DNA of 43,661 nt from Gammaproteobacteria bacterium (GTDB lineage Bacteria; Pseudomonadota; Gammaproteobacteria; SURF-13). The notes below the pieces were generated by a model that did not search any database, was not told where the DNA came from, and was given only the letters and a program-made list of their open reading frames with translations. Below, one piece after another: positions 16,590-25,322 of the stretch. The stretch lies in NCBI GenBank assembly GCA_016195665.1, contig JACPZD010000012.1:1-43661 (forward strand). The letters run 5' to 3'. Position 1 is the first letter of the stretch. Each line of letters opens with the position of its first letter. The translations under genes and the position numbers were made by a program.

Positions 16590-16607
16590 GGCCGAATTCA
16601 TTCGGCC
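16590..16607. repeat. GGCCGAAT/ATTCGGCC palindrome after topA
   Basis: GGCCGAATTCATTCGGCC begins immediately after the topA TAA, identical to the copy inside rsmB. It could act as a weak 3' hairpin but has no T-run. Confidence 0.85.
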
Positions 16608-16624
16608 TACCCCGCGCGTTAAGA

Positions 16625-16730
16625 GCTTATCTATAAAATAATTTACCGCAGAGGACGCAGAGGAATACGATCAAAAGACAGTTTGATTCTCCTCCGCATT
16701 CTCTGCGGTGAAGCCTTTCACCGCAAGGGA
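16625..16730. repeat. CCGCGGAGG-type dispersed repeat, copy R3 (inverted)
   Basis: It reads AAAATAATTTACCGCAGAGG, then ACGCAGAGGAATAC, then CTCCTCCGCATTCTCTGCGG and TTTCACCGCAAGGGA. This is the reverse complement of R1 and R2 with a different centre. It fills the convergent gap between topA and cysB. Confidence 0.87.
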
Positions 16731-16758
16731 CCGGGGGAGGGACTATTACGGATATGCT

Positions 16759-17682
16759 CTAAGTAGCCCGCATCGCCTCATCCACCGCCCCGCGCGTGAG
16801 ATGCGGCGCAAACAATTCGATGAAGGCATACAGATAGCCCCGCAGATACGTGCCGCGGCGCACCGCTATGTTCGTGGTGCTGGTCTCGAACAGATGCGCG
16901 GCGTCCAGCATACGCAGATTTTTATCGCGCTCCGGTTCAAAAGCCATTTTGGCGAGCAGGCCCACGCCCAGCCCCACCTCCACATAGGTCTTGATGACAT
17001 CCGAGTCGAGCGCGGTGAGCACCACGTTGGGTTTCAAGCCGCGCGCCTCGAAGGCCTTGTTGATGAGCGAGCGGCCGGCGAAGGCAAAGTCGTAGGTCAC
17101 GATGGGATAACGCGCCAGGGCCTCCAGAGTGAGCGGCTTCTCCTGTAAAATGGGATGATGGGGCGGCGCGACTACGCAACGGTTCCACTGATAGCAGGGC
17201 ATCACCACCAACTCATGATGCGAGGCTAAGGCTTCGGTGGCGATGCCGACATCCGCCAAGCCGGACTCGACCATCTCGGCGGTCTGGGTGGGGTTGCCCT
17301 GGTGGATGTGCAGATTGACCTGCGGATAGCGCTCGGTGAAGGCCTTGATGACCTTGGGCAGCACATATCGCGCCTGGGTATGGGTGGTGGCGATGGATAG
17401 GCTGCCGCCTTCCTCGTTGGTGAACTCGGTGCCGATCTGCTTGATGTTTTGCAGGTCGCGCAGCACCTCTTTGGCCTGCGTGAGGATAATACGCCCCGGC
17501 GGGGTGATAGCGGTCAGCCGTTTGCCGCTGCGCTCGAAGATGCGTACTCCCAGCTCCTCTTCCAGGAGATGAATCTGTTTGCTCACACCCGGTTGGGAGG
17601 TGTGCAGGCTCTCGGCGGCCAGGGAAATATTCAGGCCCTGGCGCTCGACCTCGCAAATGTAACGCAGTTGTTGTAGGTTCAT
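16759..17682 (-). CDS. cysB: LysR-type regulator CysB
   Basis: This is a 307-residue regulator of sulfur assimilation. The N-terminal winged helix-turn-helix (MNLQQLRYICEVERQGLNIS; AAESLHTSQPGVSKQIHLLE) precedes a periplasmic-binding-protein-like effector domain. That domain has CysB-type motifs: TTHTQARYVLP, HQGNPTQTAEMV, YPIVTYDFAFAGRS and VIKTYVEVGLGVGLLA. In E. coli, CysB with N-acetylserine activates the cys genes. It is divergent from the TauE-sulfite reductase-cysHDN operon and probably controls it through the AT-rich intergenic region. Its end faces topA. Confidence 0.94.
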   Translation of the reverse strand: MNLQQLRYICEVERQGLNISLAAESLHTSQPGVSKQIHLLEEELGVRIFERSGKRLTAITPPGRIILTQAKEVLRDLQNIKQIGTEFTNEEGGSLSIATTHTQARYVLPKVIKAFTERYPQVNLHIHQGNPTQTAEMVESGLADVGIATEALASHHELVVMPCYQWNRCVVAPPHHPILQEKPLTLEALARYPIVTYDFAFAGRSLINKAFEARGLKPNVVLTALDSDVIKTYVEVGLGVGLLAKMAFEPERDKNLRMLDAAHLFETSTTNIAVRRGTYLRGYLYAFIELFAPHLTRGAVDEAMRAT

Positions 17683-17696
17683 GGGTTAAATATCAA

Positions 17697-17797
17697 TCCC
17701 CGCGGCTTTGCCGCGGGCACCTAAGCAATGGGGTTTCCAAAGGGGAGAGGCGCTAGCTCTCTCCTTTGGTCGCCCGCGCGGATTCAATCCGCGCGGT
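17697..17797. repeat. Three consecutive hairpins upstream of cysB
   Basis: Three palindromic blocks lie in a row: CCCGCGGCTTTGCCGCGGG, CCAAAGGGGAGAG...CTCTCTCCTTTGG, and CCGCGCGGATTCAATCC followed by GCGCGG. They are in the cysB leader (minus strand), so they could be a structured 5' UTR or a composite of small repeats. Confidence 0.6.
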
Positions 17798-17804
17798 GCG
17801 AAAT

Positions 17805-17885
17805 CATATTGACTTATAACCAAATACTATATATTTATACTATCATATTCTTTATTGAGTATATAAATTCTGCTATAGTTTGCCC
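17805..17885 (+). promoter_or_regulatory. AT-rich regulatory region between cysB and the cys operon
   Basis: This is about 80 bases of AT-rich sequence in otherwise GC-rich DNA. It contains a possible -35 TTGACT (17809) and several TAT-rich -10 candidates, including TATAGT (17874-17879). It is a likely site for CysB binding, because CysB sites are long and AT-rich, and for the divergent promoters. No single promoter pair is convincing. Confidence 0.45.
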
Positions 17886-17934
17886 CTACTTTCCACAGTT
17901 ATAGGGCTTACTTTGAGGCGCCGTGGGGGATTAT

Positions 17935-18702
17935 ATGGATTGGGCCTATACCGTATCAGGTTTTGCAGTCGGCATGTTGGTCGGCCTCACGGGCGTGGGC
18001 GGCGGCTCGCTCATGACGCCGCTGCTGATCCTGTTCGGCATCCCGCCGGTCAAGGCGGTGGGCACGGATCTCTTGTTCGCCTGCATCACCAAGGTGGGTG
18101 GGGTCTGGGTGCACGGCCGGCGCGGCACGATAGACTGGAGGATCGTCGGCCTGCTTGCGGCGGGCAGTTTGCCTGCATCGCTGTTGACCCTCTGGCTGCT
18201 GCAATACTTAAGTGCACAAGGCTGGAAGGTGGACGTGCTGATTGTGCCGCTCATTGGCGTGGCCGTGATCCTGACCGCGTTCGCGTTGATCTTTAAGGCG
18301 CAACTGCAACGCCACCCGTGGTTCAAGTCGCCGACCGCCGGTGCGAGCCTCTCCGCGTCTACGGTGGTGACGGGTGCGGTGCTGGGCACGCTCGTCACGC
18401 TCACCTCTATCGGCGCGGGAGCGATAGGCGTGGTGGCGTTATTTTTGTTGTATCCGCTGATACACACCACCAAAATCGTCGGTTCGGACATCGCCCACGC
18501 CGTGCCGCTCACCCTGGTGGCGGGCTTGGGGCACCTCGGCATGGGCAACGTGGACTTCGTGCTGCTGGGAAGTCTATTGCTGGGCTCGCTGCCGGGCATT
18601 TATCTGGGCAGTCACATGAGCGTCAACATCCCGGAGAAGGTGTTGCGCATCGCGCTCGCCAGCATGTTGATGCTGGTCGGATTTAGGTTGATCGCGCATT
18701 AA
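17935..18702 (+). CDS. TauE/SafE family membrane permease, first gene of the cys operon
   Basis: This is a 255-residue membrane protein with about eight hydrophobic helices. It has the TauE/SafE (DUF81) signature GMLVGLTGVGGGSLMTPLL near the N-terminus and its repeat in the second half (GTLVTLTSIGAGAIGVVAL). The family moves sulfite, sulfoacetate or related organosulfur anions. ATG 17935 is preceded by GGGGA at good spacing; the in-frame GTG at 17923 is less likely. It lies 24 bases before the sulfite reductase gene, so sulfate uptake or sulfite export is a reasonable role. Confidence 0.85.
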   Translation: MDWAYTVSGFAVGMLVGLTGVGGGSLMTPLLILFGIPPVKAVGTDLLFACITKVGGVWVHGRRGTIDWRIVGLLAAGSLPASLLTLWLLQYLSAQGWKVDVLIVPLIGVAVILTAFALIFKAQLQRHPWFKSPTAGASLSASTVVTGAVLGTLVTLTSIGAGAIGVVALFLLYPLIHTTKIVGSDIAHAVPLTLVAGLGHLGMGNVDFVLLGSLLLGSLPGIYLGSHMSVNIPEKVLRIALASMLMLVGFRLIAH

Positions 18703-18726
18703 GTTTGCGCGTTTAAGGAGAAAGTT

Positions 18727-21159
18727 ATGAACGACCCAACAGTATTGGTCAATCTCGACGAGATCGAACGCTATGAACAAGCGGTGGGTGCCTTTTTAGG
18801 CAAAGAGCTGGACGCCGACCGCTTCATGGCCACGCGCCTGCAACAGGGCGTCTATGGCCAGCGCCAGGACGGCGTGCACATGATCCGCGTCAAGGTGCCG
18901 GGCGGTAAGATGCTACCGCATCAACTGGTGGCCATCGCCGAGGTGCTGGAGCAGTACGTCCAGCACGACGTGGTGCACGTCACCACGCGCCAGGATTTTC
19001 AGATTCACTACGTGCCCACCGCCGACACGCCTGCGGCGCTGCGCCACTTGGCCGCGTCCGGGCTCACCACGCGCGAGGCGTGCGGCAACACGGTGCGCAA
19101 CGTCACCGCCTGCCCGCTGGCCGGCGTGTGCCCGCGCGAACATTTGGACGTCATACCGGTGATGGACGGCGCAGTGGCGCACTTTCTACGTCACCCGCTC
19201 ACCCAACATCTGCCGCGCAAGTTCAAGATCAGCTTCTCCGGCTGCGAGCACGACTGCGCGCAGGGCATGATGCACGACCTCGGTGTGGTGGCCGTACAAA
19301 AAGACGGACGTTACGGCTTTAAGGTGCTGGCGGGCGGCGGCCTGGGCCACAAGCCGCACGAGGCGATTACCGTCGAGGAGTTCATCGAGGAACAGGATTT
19401 ACTGCCCTGCATGGAGGCCATCGTGTCGTTGCACCACCGCTATTCGGATCGCGTCAAGCGCGCCAAGGCGCGCATCAAATTCCTGGTGGACCGCTTCGGC
19501 CCGGAGGGCTTCCGGGAAAAATACCGCGAGGAATACGCGCGCACCAAGGCGGCGTTCGAGGGCAAGGTTTACCCCAAGGGCGAGTGGACGGGTGTGGTAG
19601 AGCCGGGCCCGGCCTGCGGCATGGGCGCGCCGCGTGGGGTGTTGGCGCAGAAACAGCGCGGCCTGAACGTGTTCCCCATCAGCCTCAAGATCGGCGACAT
19701 CAACGCGGCGCAACTGCGCGGCATCGCCAAGATTATGCAAGATGAAGACTTGAACGACATCCGCACCACGCAGGATCAGAACCTGATGATTATGAGTGTG
19801 CCGGGCGCGCGTATCGAGCCGATACGCAAGGCGCTTGCGCCTTTGGGTCTGGCCGAGCCCAAAGCCGGCGACGACGTGGTCGCCTGCCCCGGTACCTCCA
19901 CCTGCCGCTTGGGGATAACCTCCAGCAAAGTCATCGGCGCCAAGCTTTCCGGCGGCGAGGCCGATCTACGCATCCGCGCCAGCGGCTGTCACAACGGCTG
20001 CGCGCAGCCGGAGACCGGCGACATCGGCATCTACGGTGAAGGCAACCGTCTGCACGGCAAGCTGGTGCCGCACTATCAGATGTATTTCGGCGGCGACGGC
20101 CGTGCGGGAGGCGGCTTGGGCTTCAAGAGCGTGTCGGTGCCCGCCTTGCGCGTGGAGCAGGCCATCGCGCGCGTGCAAGAAACCTTTTCAAAGGATCGCG
20201 TCAACGGCGAGACGTTTTTTCAGTGGACACGCCGGCGCGGCAAGGAATCCTTCAAGGAACTGCTCGCCGATCTCACCGTGGTCAACCCGGAAGATGTCCC
20301 CGTGCTGTTGAGCGATCACGGCGAGGCGGGGGCCTTCAAGGTGCTGCAACTGGGTGGCGGCGAGTGCGCGGGCGCGGCGCAGGAGCTGGTCTCGGCGCGC
20401 TTTTCAGAAGCCGCCTACGAACGCAGTTGCCGCAACGCCTTCATCTATCAGCACAAGCTGCTTGATGCCACCGAGTGCGCCGAGGCCATGGCGCGACTGG
20501 TTGGCCAGTCGCTGCTGTTTGTCACCGGCCAAAAATCGCTCGATGATCTCAGCGAGATCGCCCAGGCCGCGCGCACTGAATTACAGGCATTACGCCCGGA
20601 ATACGCGCCCCTCGCGAATACGCTCGGCGAATTCGCGCACGCGCTGCACGCCCTTAAAGAGAGTCAGGACGAGGCGCGCTTTAACACGCTGATGGCCGAT
20701 CTCGACGCGTGGATGATCCAGTCCGCGCGCGCCTGCGAAAGCTTCGATCCGCAGCTCGACCTCTCCGCCACGCTGCCGCCGGTCAATACGCCGGTATACG
20801 TCGCGCCTGCGCACGGGCGGGCGGCGAAATCCAAGCTCAATGGGGCCGCTTCCGGCATCCTGCCTCCCGCGACACTAGTACATCCGTGTACGTCGGAAGC
20901 CGCAGCTACGCCGGGCGCAACGGTGAGCACGGTAGACTTGTCTACCTATGCCTGTCCGGTACATTTCATGAGGGCGCGCATCGAGCTTGGCAAACTATCC
21001 GCAGGCGGAGTCATCGAATTTCTGCTGGAGTCCGGCGACGCCACGCAGCAGGTCTCGGAAAGCCTGGAGAAGGAAGGGCATGCGATACTCGCCTCGACCA
21101 GCGAGGGGGCATTGACCCGCGTGCGGGTACAAAAGGCCACCGCCGTCGCCCATGCCTAA
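18727..21159 (+). CDS. Siroheme [4Fe-4S] sulfite (nitrite) reductase fused to a TusA-like domain
   Basis: This is an 810-residue multidomain protein. Residues 1-545 form a complete siroheme reductase with two ferredoxin-like half domains and the cluster/siroheme motif C387-x5-C393 (CPGTSTC) plus C421-x3-C425 (CHNGC). It should reduce sulfite to sulfide with six electrons. No cysJ flavoprotein is nearby, so a ferredoxin donor is likely. Residues 550-700 are helical and unrecognised. Residues 735-810 are TusA/SirA-like (TYACPVHFMRARIELGKLS, with C743 at the sulfur-carrier position). The linker holds copy C of the 48-bp element, read antisense to copies A and B. AAGGAG precedes the start. The fusion suggests the product sulfide or persulfide may be passed to a carrier. 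Confidence 0.88.
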   Translation: MNDPTVLVNLDEIERYEQAVGAFLGKELDADRFMATRLQQGVYGQRQDGVHMIRVKVPGGKMLPHQLVAIAEVLEQYVQHDVVHVTTRQDFQIHYVPTADTPAALRHLAASGLTTREACGNTVRNVTACPLAGVCPREHLDVIPVMDGAVAHFLRHPLTQHLPRKFKISFSGCEHDCAQGMMHDLGVVAVQKDGRYGFKVLAGGGLGHKPHEAITVEEFIEEQDLLPCMEAIVSLHHRYSDRVKRAKARIKFLVDRFGPEGFREKYREEYARTKAAFEGKVYPKGEWTGVVEPGPACGMGAPRGVLAQKQRGLNVFPISLKIGDINAAQLRGIAKIMQDEDLNDIRTTQDQNLMIMSVPGARIEPIRKALAPLGLAEPKAGDDVVACPGTSTCRLGITSSKVIGAKLSGGEADLRIRASGCHNGCAQPETGDIGIYGEGNRLHGKLVPHYQMYFGGDGRAGGGLGFKSVSVPALRVEQAIARVQETFSKDRVNGETFFQWTRRRGKESFKELLADLTVVNPEDVPVLLSDHGEAGAFKVLQLGGGECAGAAQELVSARFSEAAYERSCRNAFIYQHKLLDATECAEAMARLVGQSLLFVTGQKSLDDLSEIAQAARTELQALRPEYAPLANTLGEFAHALHALKESQDEARFNTLMADLDAWMIQSARACESFDPQLDLSATLPPVNTPVYVAPAHGRAAKSKLNGAASGILPPATLVHPCTSEAAATPGATVSTVDLSTYACPVHFMRARIELGKLSAGGVIEFLLESGDATQQVSESLEKEGHAILASTSEGALTRVRVQKATAVAHA
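20847..20894 (-). repeat. 48-bp coding-sequence element, copy C (in the sulfite reductase gene, opposite strand)
   Basis: Read on the minus strand it is GACGTACACGGATGTAC, then GTCGCGGGAGGCAGGATGCC and GGAAGCG. It is bounded on the plus strand by GCTTCC (20848-20853) and GGAAGC (20895-20900). It is translated on the plus strand as [16 protein letters not shown], in the linker before the TusA-like domain. Confidence 0.88.
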
Positions 21160-21186
21160 ACGCCTAGCAGCGTCTACACCTATATC

Positions 21187-21888
21187 ATGGATATTAAACA
21201 CAAGGTCTCTGAGGCAACAGAGACACTAAAAACCATTGCCCGCGAATACGCGCCGGCCGCCCTCGCCTCCAGTCTGGGCGCCGAGGATATGGTGCTCACC
21301 GATCTCATCTGCAAGCACGCACCGGCGATAGAGATATTCACGCTCGATACCGGCCGCCTGCCGGAGGAGACCTATCGCCTCATCCAACTCATTCGCAGCC
21401 ACTATGGGCGCGCGTTGACGGCCTACTTTCCGCGCGCCGAAGCTGTGCAGCAGTATCTTCAACAACACGGCCCCAATGCCTTTTACGAGAGCGTGGAGTT
21501 ACGCAAGGCGTGCTGCCATATGCGTAAGGTGGAGCCGTTGCGGCGCGCCCTCGAAGGCAAAAAGGCCTGGCTTACCGGTATGCGCCGGCAGCAGTCGCTG
21601 AATCGCAAAGACCTCCCCCTCGCGGAATGGGACGAAGATCACCAGTTGCATAAATTCAACCCGCTGGCCGGTTGGACGCGCGACGAGGTGTGGGAGTATA
21701 TCCGCAGCTTTGATGTCCCGTATAATGCCTTGCATGACAAAGGTTATGCGAGCATCGGCTGCACGCCGTGCACGCGCGCCCTCGCTATGGGCGAGGATGA
21801 ACGCGCCGGCCGTTGGTGGTGGGAAGAAGAGACTGCCAAAGAATGCGGCCTGCATCCGAAACAGACGACAGATGTAACACAGCAATGA
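21187..21888 (+). CDS. cysH: Assimilatory adenylylsulfate (APS) reductase, CysH family
   Basis: This is a 233-residue thiol-dependent reductase converting APS to sulfite and AMP. It has the PP-loop-like SLGAEDMVLTDLI and LDTGRLPEET. The four cluster cysteines are present as KACCHMRKVEPLRRAL and IGCTPCTRA. This CC...CxxC pattern marks the [4Fe-4S] APS-using class rather than the cluster-free PAPS reductase. The tail RAGRWWWEEETAKECGLH carries the catalytic cysteine. It stops inside the cysD start (ATGA overlap). APS use fits the absence of an APS kinase gene (cysC) here. Confidence 0.94.
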   Translation: MDIKHKVSEATETLKTIAREYAPAALASSLGAEDMVLTDLICKHAPAIEIFTLDTGRLPEETYRLIQLIRSHYGRALTAYFPRAEAVQQYLQQHGPNAFYESVELRKACCHMRKVEPLRRALEGKKAWLTGMRRQQSLNRKDLPLAEWDEDHQLHKFNPLAGWTRDEVWEYIRSFDVPYNALHDKGYASIGCTPCTRALAMGEDERAGRWWWEEETAKECGLHPKQTTDVTQQ

Positions 21889-22829
21889 ATACATTGGTTA
21901 TGGAACTTAATATTTCTACGGCGACCGCGCCAGGCGCGGTGCTCACGCACTTGCAGATACTGGAGAGCGAGGCCATCCACATCATGCGTGAGGTGGCCGC
22001 CGAATGCAAAAACCCGGCGCTGTTATTCTCCGGCGGCAAGGATTCCATCGTCATGCTGCGTCTGGCGGAAAAAGCGTTTCGTCCGGGGCGCTTCCCGTTT
22101 CCGCTCATGCACATAGACACCGAGCACAACTTTCCCGAGGTGATCGCATTCCGCGACAAACGCGCCGCCGAACTCGGCGAACGCCTCATCGTGCGTTCGG
22201 TGCAGGATTCCATAAACAAGGGGCGCGTGAAGCTGCGCCAGGAAAACGAAAGCCGCAACGTGATGCAGACCGTGACATTGCTCGACGCCATACAGGAATT
22301 CGGTTTCGACGCCTGTTTCGGCGGCGCGCGGCGCGACGAGGAAAAGGCGCGCGCTAAGGAGCGCATCTTTTCGTTCCGCGACGAATTCGGCCAGTGGGAC
22401 CCGAAAAACCAGCGCCCCGAACTGTGGGACCTGTACAACACCCGCGTGCACCCCGGCGAGCACATGCGCGTGTTTCCCCTGAGCAACTGGACAGAGATGG
22501 ACATCTGGCAATACATCGCGCAGGAAAAGCTCGAAGTACCCATCATTTATTACGCGCACAAGCGCGATGTGGTGTGGCGCGGCGGCTGGCTGCCGGTGTC
22601 ACATTTGGTGCAGCCCAAGGAAGGGGAGGACGTAAAAAATCTCATGGTGCGTTTTCGCACCGTGGGCGACATGAGTTGCACCTGCCCGGTGGAGTCCGAC
22701 GCCGCGACGCCCGAACAGATCATTGAAGAAACCGCCGCGACCCGCATCACCGAACGCGGCGCCACGCGCATGGACGACCGGACCTCGGAGGTCTCCATGG
22801 AACTGCGCAAGCGCGAGGGCTATTTCTGA
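21885..22829 (+). CDS. cysD: Sulfate adenylyltransferase subunit 2 (CysD)
   Basis: This is a 314-residue small subunit of ATP sulfurylase. It has the PP-loop SGGKDSIVMLRLAEKAF, LMHIDTEHNFPEV, and the family C-terminus DRTSEVSMELRKREGYF. ATG 21885 overlaps the cysH stop by four bases; ATG 21900 is an alternative giving 309 residues. With CysN it makes APS from ATP and sulfate, feeding the APS reductase encoded just before it. The stop overlaps the cysN start by one base. Confidence 0.96.
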   Translation: MNTLVMELNISTATAPGAVLTHLQILESEAIHIMREVAAECKNPALLFSGGKDSIVMLRLAEKAFRPGRFPFPLMHIDTEHNFPEVIAFRDKRAAELGERLIVRSVQDSINKGRVKLRQENESRNVMQTVTLLDAIQEFGFDACFGGARRDEEKARAKERIFSFRDEFGQWDPKNQRPELWDLYNTRVHPGEHMRVFPLSNWTEMDIWQYIAQEKLEVPIIYYAHKRDVVWRGGWLPVSHLVQPKEGEDVKNLMVRFRTVGDMSCTCPVESDAATPEQIIEETAATRITERGATRMDDRTSEVSMELRKREGYF

Positions 22830-24061
22830 TGGACCTATTACGCTTCAGCACCGCAGGCAGCGTGGACGACGGCAAGAGCACGCTCATCGGCCGTTTGCTC
22901 TACGACTCCAAATCCATCTTCGAGGATCAACTCAAGGCTATCGAACTCACCACGCAGCGCCGTGGCGGCGCCATCGTGGACTTGTCCCTGCTCACCGACG
23001 GCCTGCAGGCCGAGCGCGAGCAGGGCATCACCATAGACGTCGCCTACCGCTACTTCGCCACCCCCAAGCGGAAATTCATCATCGCCGACACCCCCGGCCA
23101 CGAGCAATACACGCGCAACATGGTGACCGGCGCCAGCACCGCCAATCTTGCCATCATACTTATTGATGCGCGCAAGGGTATGCTTATTCAGTCACGGCGT
23201 CACGCCTACATCGCCCATCTGCTCGGCATCCCGCACATCGTCGTGGCGGTGAACAAGATGGACCTGGTGGATTACGCCCAAGATATTTACCAAACCATAC
23301 GCTCCGAGTTCAGCGCCTTTGCCGATAAGCTGGGTATCAAAGACGTGCGCTATATTCCTCTCTCCGCCTGGTACGGCGACAACGTGGTGGACAAGGGCGC
23401 GAACATGCCCTGGTATCAGGACGAAACCTTGCTGGATGTTTTGGAGACGGTAAAAATCGCCCAGGACATCAATCAGCGTGATTTTCGCTTCCCGGTCCAG
23501 TACGTATGCCGCCCTCCAGATATGCAGGACTTCCGTGGCTACATGGGTCGCATCGAATCGGGGAGGGTCACGGTGGGAGACGAAATCACCGTGTTGCCTG
23601 TAGGGCTACGCTCCCATATCAAGGAGATTGTTACCTATGACGGCCCGCTGCGCACCGCCTGTGCGCCGCAATCCGTCACCCTCACGCTCACCGACGAGAT
23701 TGATATTTCCCGCGGCAACATGTTGGTGCGCTCCGCGCAGCCGCCGCGAGTGGACAAGGAATTCAGCGCCATGCTGTGCTGGATGAGTAACGAACCGTTT
23801 GCGCCCCATCGCAAATATCTCATCAAACACACCACGCAAACCGTCAAGGCCATGATGCCTGAGATCGAATACAAGGTGGACATCAACACTTTGGCGCACA
23901 ACGCGGCGGCTGAATTAAAGATGAATGACATCGCGCGCGTGCGCGTCAAGACCCTTAAGCCGCTGCTGTGTGATTCCTACCGCGACAACCGCGCCACCGG
24001 CGCCTTCATCGTCATAGACGAGCACAGCAACAACACCGTCGCGGCGGGGATGATTGCGTAA
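22829..24061 (+). CDS. cysN: Sulfate adenylyltransferase subunit 1 (CysN), GTPase
   Basis: This is a 410-residue GTPase subunit of ATP sulfurylase. It has the P loop GSVDDGKSTLIGRLLYDSK, switch 2 DTPGHEQYTRNM, and the NKMD guanine motif. Elongation-factor-like beta-barrel domains follow (RGYMGRIESGRVTVGDEI). It lacks a CysC kinase extension. It is shorter than E. coli CysN (475), mainly in the N-terminal segment before the P loop. TGATG coupling to cysD. It is the last gene of the operon, with a convergent porin gene 10 bases away. Confidence 0.95.
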   Translation: MDLLRFSTAGSVDDGKSTLIGRLLYDSKSIFEDQLKAIELTTQRRGGAIVDLSLLTDGLQAEREQGITIDVAYRYFATPKRKFIIADTPGHEQYTRNMVTGASTANLAIILIDARKGMLIQSRRHAYIAHLLGIPHIVVAVNKMDLVDYAQDIYQTIRSEFSAFADKLGIKDVRYIPLSAWYGDNVVDKGANMPWYQDETLLDVLETVKIAQDINQRDFRFPVQYVCRPPDMQDFRGYMGRIESGRVTVGDEITVLPVGLRSHIKEIVTYDGPLRTACAPQSVTLTLTDEIDISRGNMLVRSAQPPRVDKEFSAMLCWMSNEPFAPHRKYLIKHTTQTVKAMMPEIEYKVDINTLAHNAAAELKMNDIARVRVKTLKPLLCDSYRDNRATGAFIVIDEHSNNTVAAGMIA

Positions 24062-24071
24062 GACACACATC

Positions 24072-25151
24072 CTAAAACTTATGCAACACCCCCAAGGCAA
24101 AGGAATGCGGGTCTCTGCCCGGAATGCCGGGGAGCACAATATTAGTCGAGCCGGTCTGGCCTAAGCCATAAGTACCGTCGGCCGCGTTATCCATACGTGT
24201 GTAGAGACCGTAGATCTCGGTGCGTTTGGAAAAGGTGTGAGATATTCCAAGGGCGAAATAACGCGCGCCGTCATCGGCTAAACTTCCATCGCTGTCCTGA
24301 GCTTTGGCATAAGCGAAACGCAACGTGCTGTTGCCCAGTTTATGCGTCAACCCTAAATACCAGGCGTCGCGGTCGGAGGTCCGTGGCGTCGTGGCCGTAT
24401 CCTCATCTGAGCGCAGGGATTCGTAGAGGGCAATCAGCGTCGTGGCGCCATTGAAGGCATAGCTGCCGGCGAACTTGTCTGCACTGCGGCTATTAGCGAC
24501 GTTAAAATTATTTTGTGCCGCGTGCGCGTAGGTAAAGTACCAGGGTCCGTTGCTGTAATTGATCTGCGCGCCCCAGCGGTCGCGATTATTGCCCTCGTTC
24601 TCGCCGAAACCGTATTGCAACTGGCCGCCAACCCCGTGCGATTTCGGTGCAAAATAAATGATGGAATTGGTGATGCTCGTATCGTAGAGATTGGCGCCAT
24701 GCACATTGGCCATGATCGAGGCGTAATCGGCGATGATCCCGCCGAACACATCCAGCGCAGCCGTGGCGGTCTTATACGGTTGACCAAAAAACCCTAACGC
24801 GACGGTCCCGTATTCGGCACTGCTCAAACCCGCATAGCCTTCACGTGCGCCAAAGAACGAACCGCCCGCACCCGGCGCCGCGCCGCTGTCCATGCCGTCG
24901 GCGCTGGCTTCTATCAAGAATACCGCTTTTAAACCTCCAGCCAATCCCTCCCAACCCTTCACGCCAAGGCGTGAACCATTGCTCGCGATATTGGTTCGTT
25001 GTCCCAGGTTTGACCCTCCCCCTCCTTGAGAGCTGATCTCCACGGCCAAATTGGCCTGGCCGTAGAGCGTCACTTGACCCTCATCCGCCTGAAGAGGCGG
25101 CGCCATGCCCAGTGTTTCAGCGATGGCTAATGCGATAATTTTTTTATTCAT
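24072..25151 (-). CDS. Outer-membrane porin (Gram-negative porin family), paralog 1
   Basis: This is a 359-residue beta-barrel porin. The signal peptide (MNKKIIALAIAETLGMAPPLQA) precedes DEGQVTLYGQANLAVE and alternating amphipathic strands, and the protein ends HSFALGVLHKF with a terminal phenylalanine typical of outer-membrane insertion. It has loop 3-like and GWEGLAGGLKAVF motifs of the 16-strand porins of beta/gammaproteobacteria. It is clearly homologous to the porin at 29392-30453 across its length. It is convergent with cysN. Substrate is unknown; placement next to the cys genes might suggest anions. Confidence 0.9.
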   Translation of the reverse strand: MNKKIIALAIAETLGMAPPLQADEGQVTLYGQANLAVEISSQGGGGSNLGQRTNIASNGSRLGVKGWEGLAGGLKAVFLIEASADGMDSGAAPGAGGSFFGAREGYAGLSSAEYGTVALGFFGQPYKTATAALDVFGGIIADYASIMANVHGANLYDTSITNSIIYFAPKSHGVGGQLQYGFGENEGNNRDRWGAQINYSNGPWYFTYAHAAQNNFNVANSRSADKFAGSYAFNGATTLIALYESLRSDEDTATTPRTSDRDAWYLGLTHKLGNSTLRFAYAKAQDSDGSLADDGARYFALGISHTFSKRTEIYGLYTRMDNAADGTYGLGQTGSTNIVLPGIPGRDPHSFALGVLHKF

Positions 25152-25322
25152 GGCCTATATGATTTCAATTTGTGTTAAAAAACGACACTCATTGTACGTC
25201 TTCCGCCTAGGCGCATCGTGGCTTTCATGTTCATTGCCTGTCCTCCTCCCGTTCAGGATCCGGACCTTGCAGCGCAGATTTTCCGCATTGGCTTTGGTGT
25301 TGGACGAAAGTTAACGGGCAGC

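Noticed and set aside
22829-24061. cysN as a CysNC fusion with APS kinase
   Set aside because: The protein ends after the beta-barrel domains at 410 residues with no kinase P loop, and the reductase is of the APS-using type.
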